From the NCBI GenBank assembly GCA_964036195.1, contig OZ038456.1, positions 9,796,001 to 9,860,000 of the forward strand: a stretch of 64,000 bases of DNA, read 5' to 3'. The DNA comes from Sphaerolaimus hirsutus (taxonomy: Eukaryota; Nematoda; Chromadorea; Monhysterida; Sphaerolaimidae). The position numbers were made by a program, and so were the translations under genes. The notes below the pieces were generated by a model. That model was not told the DNA's origin. It saw nothing but the letters and a program-made list of their open reading frames with translations, and ran no database searches. Shown here one piece after another: positions 47,017 through 58,189 of this stretch. Each line of letters opens with the position of its first letter. Position 1 is the stretch's first letter.

Positions 47017-48059
47017 ACCGTATTTCCTCGAAATACCCCCCCCCCCTCGAAATACCCCCCCCTCGTTTGACCCCCCCCCCTCTCGAGACCACTATGAAAC
47101 AATCACCCCCCCCTCGAAATACCCCCCCCCCCCAAATTGAGTGTAACGAGAACGTACATGACAAATACTGCAGTTTGTGTTCTGCGTAGTGCAGAACACA
47201 CGTTAAAACAATGTCGGAATCATGTTAGAACAGTGTTTATACCATCTAGGGTGTCAACAAAAACGTTTTGGCGGAAAACGGAAACGGAAACGGAAAATTT
47301 TTTGCACATGCCGGAAAACGGAAACGGAAACGGAAAAAATTTTGCACTTGCCGGAAAACGGAAAACGGAAAAATGGAAGGCCGGAAAACGGAAACGGAAA
47401 CGGAAAAATTTGCTGAAATTATGCCGGAAACGGAAAAAATTTGCTGAAATTTTGCCGGAAACTGAAAAAAATTTGCAGAAATTTATCCTGAATTAAAAAA
47501 ATTTGCAGAAATCTCACTAGAAATAAGAAAAATTCACTTCATTTAGAAGCTGCATGCATTTTTACCAGTTTGGCTGAAACAGAAAACAGAAAATTGAGCT
47601 GGAAAGTGGAAAAAAGTTGGAAAAATAGACAATTGAACCGGAAAACGGAAAAAGGCGGAAAAACTGAAAAAATTTGCCGGAAAACGGAAAATGAGCCGGA
47701 AAAACGGAAACGGAAATGGAAAAAAAATTTAGCAGCCGGAAAACGGAAACGGAAACGGAAAAAAATTTGCCTGCGGAAAGCGGAAACGGAAAACGGAAAA
47801 CGGAAAGTTGACACCCTAGTTTATACCATCTAAATACGTACAGATATAGGTAAGTCTATAGAGTCTTATACACGCCGGCTTTTGTTGCATTTTTCGACGT
47901 CTGTGTACGTTACATACAGCAATTTAGTACTGGGATTTCAAAAAATTTCTGGCGAAATAATAAACCCCCCCTCGAAACCCCCCCCCCCTCGTTTAACCCC
48001 CCTCAAAAATCTCACTCTGAAAAATTAAACCCCTGGGGGTATTTCGAGGAAATACGGTA
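47017..48059. mobile_element. CCTCGAAATACCCC MITE carrying hAT-like copy C
   Basis: Left end ACCGTATTTCCTCGAAATAC, right end GGGTATTTCGAGGAAATACG. A hAT-like element is inserted at 47247-47818. The right end lies just beside aquaporin exon 3. Confidence 0.7.
47247..47818. mobile_element. hAT-like TAGGGTGTCAA element, copy C (no capture)
   Basis: TAGGGTGTCAACAAAAAC ... AAAGTTGACACCCTA with CGGAAACGGAAA arrays and no retroelement piece. The flanking direct repeat is 12 bp, GTTTATACCATC, rather than the 8 bp of copies A and B. Confidence 0.75.
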
Positions 48060-48065
48060 ATTCAC

Positions 48066-51000
48066 CTGAAACCAGCCCACTGCGATGTCATTGGTGGCGG
48101 CGTCTATAGGTGGTTTCGTCAGTCCTCCACCCAGTGCGTCCGTGAATATAGCTTCAGTGACGCATGCCTGCGTGTAAATGGTGCTATCAAACTTTTTGTT
48201 GTTTTTCAATATAAGCTTTCAACAAATCAGTCAACAAATCACGAAAATCTGTTAATAATTTAACAGATTTGAACATTCGGTATTACCTAATTACTATGTT
48301 ACCCAGAAAGAATCTGCTATTTACTGTCATAGGCGTATCTTCGGCCAATACCGTATTTCTTCTAATAGAACGGCATACCTCCAATAGAACGGCAGGTTTG
48401 GCTTTTTTTTGCGCTCACGAAAATAATAGAACGGCAGCCTCCAATTGAACGACACCTCGAATAGGACGGCAGGTAGATATCACGTTGGAAGGGTGGCGGA
48501 ACACACACACAAAAATAGAAATTGGTGGCGAGAACGTTCAAGGCCTTTAAAATATTTATATTACCTAAATAACAAATTGATGCGCTGACATTAAATGTTG
48601 CTCAAGTTTCATAAAAATATAACTGTTTTCAAATGAAAAATGTGTGAAAAAGTTGCTGAAAAAAATGCAACGGCATCCTCCAATAGAACGGCAGATAAAA
48701 AAAGTTGACGACAAAAATAGAACGGCGCTCTTCTTTTAGAAAAAATACTGTACCAATTTTCGACGTGAGTTTCGAAAATTTCGAAAAAGTGTTTCATATC
48801 GATGTTCAAATTTTCGATGTCTCAATTTGTTAAACAAAAGTATTCCATGCTTTATATGTGTAAATACCCACGTTGAAGACAAAAATCGCGCGATACCACC
48901 CCACCACTCACTCTCGCCAGCAAGCTGCCCACCAACCCCCCAGCCAGCTGCGACACGATGTAGGCGGCCGCGTAGGCAACGTGCATGTTGCCCGACACAG
49001 TCACGCCCACCGTCACTGCCGGGTTCAAGTGCGCCCCGCTTAGGGTGTCAAAAAAAATTTTTTACGGAAAACGGAAAACGGAAAGGTAAAATTTTTTCAC
49101 TTTACGGAAAACGGAAAACGGAAAGGTAAAAAAAAAATTTCTGCCGGAAAACGGAAAACGGAAAGGTAAAAAAACTTCACTCAGCGGAAAACGGAAAACG
49201 GAAAGGTAAAAAAAAATTGTCGGCCGGAAAACGGAAAACGGAAAAATGAAATGCCGGAAAACGGAAAACGGAAAGCAAAATTTTCACGGAAACGGAAAAA
49301 AATAAAGTGAAATTAGCACGGTAATAGACAAATTTGCAGAAGGAAAACCTGCATGCAGGTTTGCCTGTTTGGCTTTGATTGTGGTAGCTGTACATTCTGC
49401 AACTATGGATCATGCCTGTAACTTCACTTGTAGTTCAAGCTTAACTGAACCAACAAAAAATCATCAAAAAGTAGCCATAGTGGCCATAGGAAAGGAAACA
49501 CTAAGACAATTTCACAGTCTAGAAGCAGTGGGAATCACTGATGACCCCTATGCAATTGATGACAACATTGCAGAGGAGATGATAATAAATAGCATAAAAT
49601 TCAACAACAACAACAAACAATACTATATTGACTGGCCATATGAAGACAGTATCAGTGACCTGAAGACAGGAAAAGCAGAAGCCTTGGTGCAGTTTAAATC
49701 ACTGATAAGAAGATTCAACAAAGATCCAAACTTATTCGAACAATACCAGAAAGTTTTGGATGACCAACTAGAAAAATGAATAATTGAGATCTGTGATGAC
49801 AAAACAGACAACAAGGGGATTCATTACCTGCCACACCAGCCAGTAATCACACCGGGCAAATCGACATCATGCAGAATCGTGTACAATGGGTCGTCAGGTA
49901 AGCCCAGTTTCAACGAGTGCCTTTTTAGAGGACCAATTACAACACCATTAGCACTGGGCCTACTCCTGAGGTTCAGGGCGGGCAATCTAGCATTCATTGC
50001 CGATATTGAAAAGGCATTTTTGCAAATAGGATTGCATGACCAAGCTAGAGACTACACACGATTTTTCTGGCTGAAAGATGCCTCAAAACCAGTAACTGAA
50101 AATAACTTAATAGTACTTCTTTTTAAACGCGTACTGTTTGGACTTGTCTGCAGCCCAGCAATTTTGGGAGCAGTCATAAAATACCATTTAAATGTGACAA
50201 TAAACAACATGAATGAATATGAAGAAAATGAAGGGGAACAAAACCAGTTGGCGATGATAATAAACAACATTTACATTGATAACTTCATCATGAGTGTCAC
50301 GAATGAAGTTGAAGCTTTAGAACTATATTACAAAGTCAAAGCTTTATTTAACCAATGTTCTATGAACATGAGGGAATGGCTGTCAAACTCCAGATCAGTC
50401 ATGAATGAAATAGCAGAAAATGACAGGAGTCCAAAGGTGAATAAAATTGTCGCAGTAATGGGCATGAAATAAAATCACCGAACGGACATGCTGGCAATAT
50501 CAACACCAAAATTGCAAATTGACAGCATCACAACACCAACCAGACAAAACTTGAATAAATTATTGGTGTCAGCATATGACCCAATTGGGTTCACAGCACC
50601 TGTTTCACTGACCCTGAAATCCCAGTTGTCAATGCTGCTCCAAGAGACAAAAACAACACAATGGGATGAGCCAATTGAAGATAAATACAGATTTGAAAAA
50701 CAATGGAAAAATGCCAGAAAACTGAAAATTGAGCCTGAAAATGGAAAAATGGCCTGGTAAAACGGAAACGGAAAGGTAAAAATTTTTCAGCCGGAAAACG
50801 GAAAAATGGGCCGGAAAAACGGAAACGGAAAGGTAAAAAATTTTCAGCTGCCGGAAAACGGAAAACGGAAAGGTAAAAATTTTTCGGCTGCCGGAAAACG
50901 GAAAACGGAAAGGTAAAAATTTTTCGGCGGCCGGAAAACGGAAAACGGAAAGGTAAAAAATTTTCCTGCGGAAAGGCGGAAACGGAAAACGGAAACGGAA

Positions 51001-54000
51001 ATTTGACACCCTAGCCCCGCTGATGTGCCCGAAAGCCATGATGAGTAGGGCGATGGTGATGCCGTGCGCGAACGCGGGCACTAGGATGCCGCCGCCCGAC
51101 ATGCCCTGCAGCGTGCCTGCGTGCATTGGGGGGGGGGGGGTAGAGGCAGGGACGTAGCCAAGATTTTTGAGCGGGGGGCGCCCCCCCTAAAAGTTGACCG
51201 TTGTGGTATAGGAATGGCGCCTGGGCGCCAAATACTGCTGTACATGTACATATATTACATACATGTACAGCGACGGGGACACATTTTGAGTGCTTTTTGG
51301 GCCTAAACAATAGGTGTGAATGGCATATACCGTGCAGCCGCGAAATGGCGCTCGCACGCAAATTTTTTGCAGAACTGCCGATAAAATCGCTTGACGGTAG
51401 TGCCATTTCTGGCATAGTTTTTTTCCGACCCGGGAGAGGGGCGTCCGCCCCCCGCCCCACCACCGGCTACGTCCTTGGGTAGATGGGTTGTGTGTTACCC
51501 CCCTCAAACGCTCTGGCTACCTCTTTTCCTGAACCTAGAAACGTAAGACTTGAGTACCGAGTAAATACGTTCTTCACAAAAACCTAATGCTATCATACTC
51601 GTTTTTATGTATACTTTTTCAAAGTATCTGCCAGAAAACATATTTTTCATGCAGATTCACAATGTTTACTAGCGCGATTCTCTCCGACCTTCGGTCAGTT
51701 TTCACAGTATTCTATATCGAGCATAGCTAAGGTCAGCACTATCAGAAAGCACCACATTCATTATTTCATGTTTGCCATTTTTAAGCTCCAAAGCCCAAGG
51801 GTTCTAGGTATTTCAGATTATTGTACTGTAGTTTTAAGATTAAGTGCATAATTGAACTCAGCACCATCAGAAACCCCATATGCAGTGCTGCATGATTGTC
51901 AATTTTTAAGACATTGGGTTCTATTTGGGTTTATGGTAATGTATAGTGTCAAGTTTTGATATGTCCTTATGCCCATTAGGCATTTGACACATTAGTTGTG
52001 TCAAATTCGAACAAAAATGGCACATTATTTTGTTAATTAAGCATACTTTGTGAAATTAGTTTATAGAAACATGCTTGAAAATGTTAAAAAAATAATAACC
52101 CATTTGAATGGTGTCCCCTCAAAAAGTCTGACGGAGTAATATTAATTCCCCGGGGGAATTATTCGAGCAAATGCTGTATACATCTCACATTTACACCATA
52201 CCACTTACCAATGAGTACATAAAACAAGAGGCCAATGAATTGAGTCGCGCAGCGTCTGATAAAGTTGCGCAGGAACATTTTCCTCTATATGGAATAGATT
52301 CAGTTTTTGAAAGTGTTATTTATCTGTTGAAATTATCACAATGTTTTTTTATGTAAAACCTGGCGCTGATCATGCCAGTAAACGGGATCCTGATTCGAAA
52401 TTTCACTGTCCACTCTTTCTAGCGGCACCACCTTGGTAGTCATGTTGCTTATTTCTTCACTTTTATCAACTAGCGAATAGTTTATTTTGGTATTTTTTTC
52501 ATTGACTAAAAAGCCTTTGATTTCTGGCGTCTGGTGCAGATTAACTTTTCCATGCTGACCATTTGTCACGCGCGCGTTCCTTCTGTGACGGAACGATTCA
52601 AAAACGCCCGGAAATGAGTACAGTGGGTAAGGTATGTAATTTATCAAGCTGCCAGATCTAGTGATCGAAAAATTTTGTAAACTGGTGGCGAATTTGAATG
52701 AGAAATGACACTCGAGTATACTTATTAGTAATCTTCACTTTGGGATTGCATAAATTTACATGGGGGTAGGTACCAGTCCTTGATTCATCATTGAGCAGAA
52801 GTTAAGGTATCCACACATTGCTGCTGTAGGATGCTTAGGTACCACATTCAGACGTTTTTTCTCGGCAAAAATCTTGTAAATTCGAAATCTCAAGTTCTAT
52901 CCCACACTGCAATCGAAAACTCTGATTTCCCATTTATATTTGCCTGGAAAATTGTTAGCGTGGGTTATTTTAGTGCCCCTACAAGAGCAATGTGTTTGAC
53001 GTGGGTGCCTGAAACCCTCGTCTCAATGGCACCACACACAACCGGTTGATGCAGGGGTCTCCAAGATTTTGGCCCTCGCGGGGGCTAGATAGATAGCAAA
53101 TCGCTCCTCCGGAGTGATAGATAGCTGAAAAAATTTTCTGGGGGGGGGGCTCGCGGGGGCAAGATATATCGGCTTTTTCAGCGCATAGAAGGCAGAAAGA
53201 TGAAAAAATCGCTAATAATCGGTTGAAAGTGGCTAAAAGTAGGTGTAAAATGGCTAAAAACAGGCATATAATCATGCATATAGCCGGAGAGCACGATTTT
53301 GAAGGTGAAAAACTATAAAATGGTGCGAAAATTAGTGATTTTGAGTGAAAATTGCGGCAGAATTTCTCAAAAACCACTCCAGATAGATAGATAGCTGAGC
53401 GATTGGGGGGGGGGGTCTTTGGGGGTATTAGCCAAACATTTTGCCTCGGGATCAGGGTTGGTTTTATAAAAATTCATTTTAGTAAAATTGTATAAAAATT
53501 GTATAAAAATTTTATTTTATTTTAATTTTATTCTTGTTTCATTTTATTTTATTTTATTTTATTCCCAAAAGTCGTTAATAAAATAAAATGACACATTTTA
53601 CAAAAATTTTACAAAAATTTTACAAAAATTTTACAAAAAATCAGAAACATTCATGCAAGGCCAGAAAAATGTTATAATTAGACCTATACATGAAAAACCG
53701 GTGATAAATTTTTCCCTTTCTTTTCAAAAGTTGCATGCAGTATGTATTGTTAGCTAGCTGCAAGTGTAAAGTTACAATTATTGATAAGAATGGTTTGCAT
53801 TTTCAGTAGAAGGACTACTGGAGTGTGCTTGGCACATTTGTAAAATGTCATGCAAAGTGTCAATTGTCATGACAAATGTAAAGTAAAGTATCAATTGTCA
53901 TGCAAAATGTCAAGTGTCATGTAAAATTTCAAGCACAGTGGCAATTGTCATGACAAATGTCATGCAAAGTGTAAATTGTGTATTGAAATCTTGTGTTTTT

Positions 54001-56995
54001 GTATCCATAGTATGTTTTATATCCAAATCTTATGTTTTTGTATCCAAATGTTCACATAAGATTTGGAGTCAAGAACAACATAATTTGGATACAAAACATA
54101 AGATTTTGAAATAAAACATGAGATTTGAACACAATTTGCTTGACAATTGATACTTTAATTTTTACATGTCATGACAATTTACACTTTACTTTACATTTGT
54201 CATGACAATTGACACTTTGCATGACATTTTACATGACATTTGACACTTTACAATGCTTGGGACTGCCCCCAGATCCATGAAAAAACAGGTAGAGACTCAA
54301 GCAATGAGACAAAATTTTACAAAAAATATGAATTTTTATACAATTTTACAAAAATACGAATTTTTATACAATTTTACAAAAAATTTACAAAAATTCGAAT
54401 TTTTATACAATTTTTATTTTTATTCTTAAATTTTCCATTTTATTTTATTTTATTTTATTCTTGAATATTCCATTTTATTTTTATTTTATTTTTATTTTTT
54501 TCTGAGATTTTGCCAACCCTGCTCGGGATAGATAGATAGCTGGCCGATTTGGGGGGGACAGCCCCACCAGCCCCCCCCCCCTAGGAGACCCCTGGGTTAA
54601 TGTCAATTCGGTTTTTGTTCACGCGTCACAGAAACAGAACCATCTCCAACTACACACGCCACATTGAAAAATAAATCTTCCGCATGTGCATTTCAAGATC
54701 CTTCTGCGACACTAAAATCTGAATTGACATCGACCAGTTGACATTGAAATGTCAACTACTCTGCATAGCCTTAGTGATGGATGTAAATTAGTCAAGACTT
54801 GTGCATACCCCCTACCCTGAACTAAATTTGAACTCAAAAGCATGGATTACAAATTAGAATGATCAAGTTGAATGAGATCGCATGCCAGTTCTCATTTAAC
54901 GTGCCCACCTGTATCATTGTGTCCCGGAGCTTTTCGTGAAGTTTTATGGTGATAACTGCATTGCGAGCACTTTTGCATATATCGTGTTTGTTTTTTTGTG
55001 CGCCACGCGCGTCTGTTAACGAAAAAATAGGTAGTAGTTAAGACTGCAGTCTGCAATAATGGGCATTTTTCAACTTTCGTCCAATTTATATTGATTACAA
55101 TTATCAGAAAGCACGTATGCCGTACTTGTATTACATAATGCATACCTTAAATACGCTGTCCCAGGCCTTCCGGAACGGACCAATTTTGCAGCTTCACGGT
55201 AGCATAGTTGTGAAAACATATTTACGTTTACTCGATAAATACGTATACTCGCGTACTGCGTAAATACGTTTACGTTTCCTCCCGAAAAAATACCGGTACT
55301 CACCTACTCGCGTACTTTTTGAAAGTACGCGAGTACAGAAAACATTTTAAGGGGACAGAAAATATCATTTTGCCAGACAGAAAGTGACAAACATATTTAG
55401 GTGAGTTTCCTAAGAAATACTTATCAGGAGAGAAAAACACACATCTTTGATGTATTTCAGTGTAAAAATTGTGAAAAAAAACCCACCCATTTTTACGTTA
55501 TTTTTGCGAGAAATTTACCCACTTTTACGTTTTCTGTGAGGAAAAATACCCATTTTTACGTTTTTCCTGAAATAAATACTCATTTTTATGTTTTCTCTGT
55601 GAAAAAAAGTATTTTACTCACGCAGTGTAAAAGTAAAAATAAAATACTTTACGTTTTCTGTACTCATGTGTGAGTAAAATAAAAATACTTTACGTTTACG
55701 TTTACTTTAAAAAAAGTTCAGTACTTTTAACAAGTCTGCACGGTAGACATTTGCCTGGCTCTCACAGTCAGAAAAACACATGTTACATTTACTGTAAACT
55801 TTTGGGACATAAATAATTTACAGTGATTACGCTGTTGGCAACCTATGGTATTGATGTCATTGCTGCAAGTATTTATGTACTGTATGGAGGTAATTAATCA
55901 ACTTGCTGACGTATATAGTTACATCCGTTCTATAAAAAGCGTTGCACTGCACCCAGAAAATATATGCTACGTTCGTTCGACAACTTTTACCTCAAGTTCA
56001 TGTAGGATGAAAGTGCATGTCCACGGAGTGCTATTGATTCCCCCCTCGAATAATTCCCTGTAAGATGTGAAGAAAAAATAATTCCCCCCTATAATAATTC
56101 CCCCCGTAAGGCATATGATCTATTTGTTATGTCTAATTTGAAAAAATACCTGTTATTGTGTTTATAAATCATGTTTTGTGGCGTCTGTGGCGTCTGTGGC
56201 GTGTTTATAAATCATCATCATCAGAAATTTTCGTAAGGATCGTAGTAAACAGTTGGCATTTGCGTACCCAAAAGAGGTAATAAATGTGTCAAAACAGGGT
56301 ATATTTGGACATAAAAACGTAGATAGCTACACAAACTAGTCTATGTGTAGCTGCAATGCAAATTGGCAGTAATAACTACATCATGTGCATTGCATACATG
56401 ATGTACATCATTCCGGAGGGGGGTATTTCGAGGGGGGTTTATTATTTCTCCAGCCCATTTTGAGGGGGGGGGGGGTATTCGAGGGGGGTTAATTCAAAGG
56501 TGGGATAATTCAAGGTAATACGGTATTCGAGCAAAGACGGTATTGACTTGATCTATTGTGTTCACGTTGACTCAAATACAGGTGGGAGCGATGGCACTAT
56601 GATAATAACTATGAGCACATTTATACACTTTTGTGGATATGATTTAACTTTGATAACCGTTAGACCAAAATAACCACGGTACTTAATAGCGATGACTCAT
56701 CGGGTACCACTCCCAGACCCTGTAAAATTTAAAATGTCATGCAAAGTGGTAAAATACACGTAAAATGCCCTGGGAAATGGGAAACTGCATGACATTTTAC
56801 AGGCACTTTAGGGACTGTCCCCTGAGTAGGTAACGTTCTACTCCCATAAACCAAACACTCACCTATATACACGAAAACACCGACTCCAATAAATTCCGCA
56901 CTGCAGGGACGAATGAGTTTCTTCAATTGCGGTCGCGATCCCGGCAGCGAGTCATAGTCATCCCGGGGAATGATTGGATCCGATTCACCACCCAT
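48066..56995 (-). CDS. Aquaporin-8-like channel gene, exon 2 split by transposon
   Basis: Exons on the minus strand: 1) 56995-56863, start MGGESDPIIPRDDYDSLPGS, ending AEFIGVGVFVYIG; 2) 51116-51014 continued at 49032-48912, with ILVPAFAHGITIALL, MAFGHISGA, HLNPAVTVGVTVSG and SQLAGGLVGSLLAR; 3) 48167-48066, TEAIFTDALGGGLTKPP. Phases 1, 0, 0 fit exactly once the insertion and one TSD copy are disregarded. MIP-family channels conduct water or small solutes across membranes. The NPA box is the first of the two selectivity loops. The second NPA half was not found, so 3' exons must lie further left or outside the window. Coding GC is high against AT-rich surroundings. A 1.97-kb element sits between GHISGA and HLNPA, so this allele is broken unless it is spliced. 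Confidence 0.88.
48351..48755. mobile_element. CCGTATTT superfamily, AATAGAACGGCA subtype, copy 2
   Basis: Starts CCGTATTTCTTCTAATAGAA and ends CTTTTAGAAAAAATACTG. CCAATAGAACGGCA and variants recur inside. Located in an aquaporin intron. Confidence 0.65.
49041..51013. mobile_element. hAT-like TAGGGTGTCAA element with BEL/Pao insert (copy B)
   Basis: TAGGGTGTCAAAAAAAA ... AAATTTGACACCCTA with perfect TSD GCCCCGCT (49033-49040 and 51014-51021). The TSD is aquaporin coding sequence. Arms are CGGAAAACGGAAAGGTAAAA arrays, and the centre is a plus-strand BEL/Pao fragment. No hAT transposase is seen, so it is nonautonomous. Confidence 0.88.
49342..50760 (+). pseudogene. BEL/Pao-type RT fragment inside copy B
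   Basis: Frame pieces with HYLPHQPVITPGKSTSCRIV, FNECLFRGPITTPLALG, FIADIEKAFLQIGLHD, TRFFWLKDA, IYIDNFIMSVTNEVEAL and AYDPIGFTAPVSL, typical of Pao RT and its downstream region. The active-site YxDD box reads YIDN. TGA (49777-49779) and TAA (50470-50472) interrupt it. The frame runs without a break into the CGGAAA array at the right end, so the junction with hAT sequence is old and shared by both copies. Confidence 0.8.
51147..51477. mobile_element. Short hAT-like MITE with CAGGGACGTAGCCA ends
   Basis: CAGGGACGTAGCCAAG ... CCGGCTACGTCCTTG. Flanks GGTAGAGG (51139-51146) and GGTAGATG (51478-51485) match 7 of 8. GC-rich, with an ATGTACATATATTACATACATG-like central palindrome. Sits 30 bp upstream of aquaporin exon 2. 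Confidence 0.75.
51735..51960. repeat. Satellite remnant
   Basis: About two decayed monomers related to 30023-32650 (AGCACCATCAGAAACCCC, TTATGGTAATGTA). 51960-52350 is AT-rich with a TTGAATGG/CCCCGGGGGAATTATTCG MITE trace near 52100-52170. Confidence 0.55.
52360..52720 (-). CDS. Possible unidentified exon within aquaporin intron 1
   Basis: Minus-strand frame open for about 120 codons, with INYIPYPLYSFPGVFESFR and DSEISNQDPVYWHDQRQ, ending at a donor-like CAG/GTTTTACAT (52360). No ATG at the left of the frame and no clear family. Its donor phase 0 does not match aquaporin exon 2 (phase 1), so it is not an extra exon of that gene. It may be an exon of a nested gene, or chance. Confidence 0.35.
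53052..54594. mobile_element. hAT-like CAGGGGTCTCCAA element with nested hAT
   Basis: CAGGGGTCTCCAAGAT ... CTAGGAGACCCCTG. TSD GGTTGATG (53044-53051) / GGTTAATG (54595-54602) with 7 of 8 matching. GATAGATAGATAGCTG and G-runs occur near both ends. Interrupted by 53453-54521. Lies in aquaporin intron 1. Confidence 0.8.
53453..54521. mobile_element. hAT-like CAGGGTTGG element, TSD CTCGGGAT
   Basis: CAGGGTTGGTTTTATAAAA ... TTTTGCCAACCCTG with perfect TSD at 53445-53452 and 54522-54529. Same organisation as 45936-46794, including a family-1-like core ending GGGACTGCCCCCAG (about 53800-54272). Confidence 0.85.
54603..55169. other. No gene recognised
   Basis: Mixed-composition sequence of aquaporin intron 1. 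No convincing exon, repeat or element boundary seen. Confidence 0.5.
55170..55735. mobile_element. Degraded CAGAGTTGTTA-family element
   Basis: TACGTTTACTCG and TACTCACCTACTCGCG blocks, repeated CCCATTTTTACGTTTT, and a right part ACTTTTAACAAGTCTG. Ends blurred. Confidence 0.5.
55824..55889 (+). CDS. Possible small kelch-like exon
   Basis: Between TTTACAG and GGTAATTAA, 66 nt reading ITLLATYGIDVIAASIYVLYG. The end IYVLYGG resembles a kelch strand and both splice sites look usable (phase 1 in and out). Too short to be sure. No neighbouring exon was found. Confidence 0.25.
56030..56526. mobile_element. Fused C/G-run MITE pieces
   Basis: Begins with CCCCCCTCGAATAATTCCC text, has a short GTGGCGTCTGTGGCGT duplication near 56180, and ends GATAATTCAAGGTAATACGG. 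The two halves are of different subtypes. Confidence 0.55.
56706..56826. mobile_element. Short family-1 element in aquaporin intron 1
   Basis: GGTACCACTCCCAGACCCTG ... GGCACTTTAGGGACTGTCCCC. About 120 bp, palindromic. It lies 37 bp from the exon 1 donor and does not span the intron. Confidence 0.65.
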
Positions 56996-57205
56996 TGTCC
57001 AATTTTACTGGTTTAATAAAAATGATTGTAAATAGGTCCTGATTTTCTGCGAGGTGGATACTGTTGGTTGAGTGTGATGCTGCTTACAGTATGTTCTTGA
57101 ATTAATTGACCTTGTATAAGCCGCTGTATATGTGACTTTCCCATAAAAAGCTATCTATTATACAACGCGCATGCGTAAAGCCGTGAAATTATTTACAAAT
57201 ACATT

Positions 57206-57580
57206 ACCATATTACCTCGAAATACCCCCTGGGGGTTTATTATTTCGCCAGCAAATTTTCAGGGAGGTAATTCCAGGGGTCTATTATTTCGCCAGAAATT
57301 TTGTGAAATTCAACGCACTCAGACATAGGAAAATCGAACAATTACATACACCGTTATTCCTAGAATTAACCCCCGCCCCCGGAAATACCCCTCTCAAAAT
57401 GGGCACTATGAATAAATAAACCCCCCCCTCGAAATACCCCCCTCAAAATTCTCACTCTGAAAAAATAAACCCCCTGGGGGTATTTCGAGGAAATACGGTA
57501 CGTATATGTGTTAGTAGATCTATATGGTATTTCGGGGGGGGGTATTCAAGGGGGGGCTAATTCGAGGTAACACGGTATAT
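57206..57580. mobile_element. C/G-run MITE cluster upstream of aquaporin
   Basis: CCATATTACCTCGAAATACC to GGCTAATTCGAGGTAACACGG, with a second element's ends (CCGTTATTCCTAGAATTAAC, GTATTTCGAGGAAATACGG) inside. 56996-57200 would hold the aquaporin promoter, but no clear motif is seen. Confidence 0.6.
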
Positions 57581-57981
57581 AAAGTACATAAAATAAACAA
57601 TAAATGAATTATTGACAGTCCCTCGCTGCTCGACTTATTGATAGTCGCTCGTTACTTACCTAAACAATTAAAACGATTTACATTTTTCGTCTATTTTGCA
57701 ACAATAGTCAAATCGCCTAGAATAACTACCAAATTAATATGCCGAAAAAATTGATCATATTTTGGCTAATATAAATTTCTATAAAAACAATTAAATACAC
57801 TCCCGTCCCGAAGAGAGCAATTTACCGTGTTGTAAATATATTCGCATTCCAGATAGACGCCCACTGTATAGTTAAATTAATCAATGGTTTGATTCAATTT
57901 TACACTGTTCAAGTAAAGAATTAAGATCTGTATATTATTGGTTGGGGAATTTGAGCCTTCGAATTTTTCAATTTATCAGCC

Positions 57982-58062
57982 ATGGCATTAGTCGCACGTG
58001 TGGTTCACCAATCCGAGTGCGCCAGTCCGACTATCGAACATTCCGATTCCGCCTCAGACAAT
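57982..58062 (+). CDS. Possible first coding exon, abutted by a MITE
   Basis: ATG start with a balanced, non-repetitive frame MALVARVVHQSECASPTIEH and about seven more codons, running straight into a CCGTATTTCCTCG MITE. Divergent from aquaporin exon 1. No family recognised. Confidence 0.22.
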
Positions 58063-58063
58063 T

Positions 58064-58187
58064 ACCGTATTTCCTCGAAATACGCCCCCCTTGAATTACC
58101 CCCTCGAAATACCCCCAGGTCTTTTTGAGCTGAGGAAAAAAATAACCTCCCTCGAAATACCCCTAGTGTGGAATAAGGTACATCATG
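58064..58187. mobile_element. Short CCTCGAAATACCCC MITE
   Basis: CCGTATTTCCTCGAAATACG followed by TTGAATTACCCCC and CTCGAAATACCCC repeats. Right terminus degraded. Confidence 0.55.
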
Positions 58188-58189
58188 TA

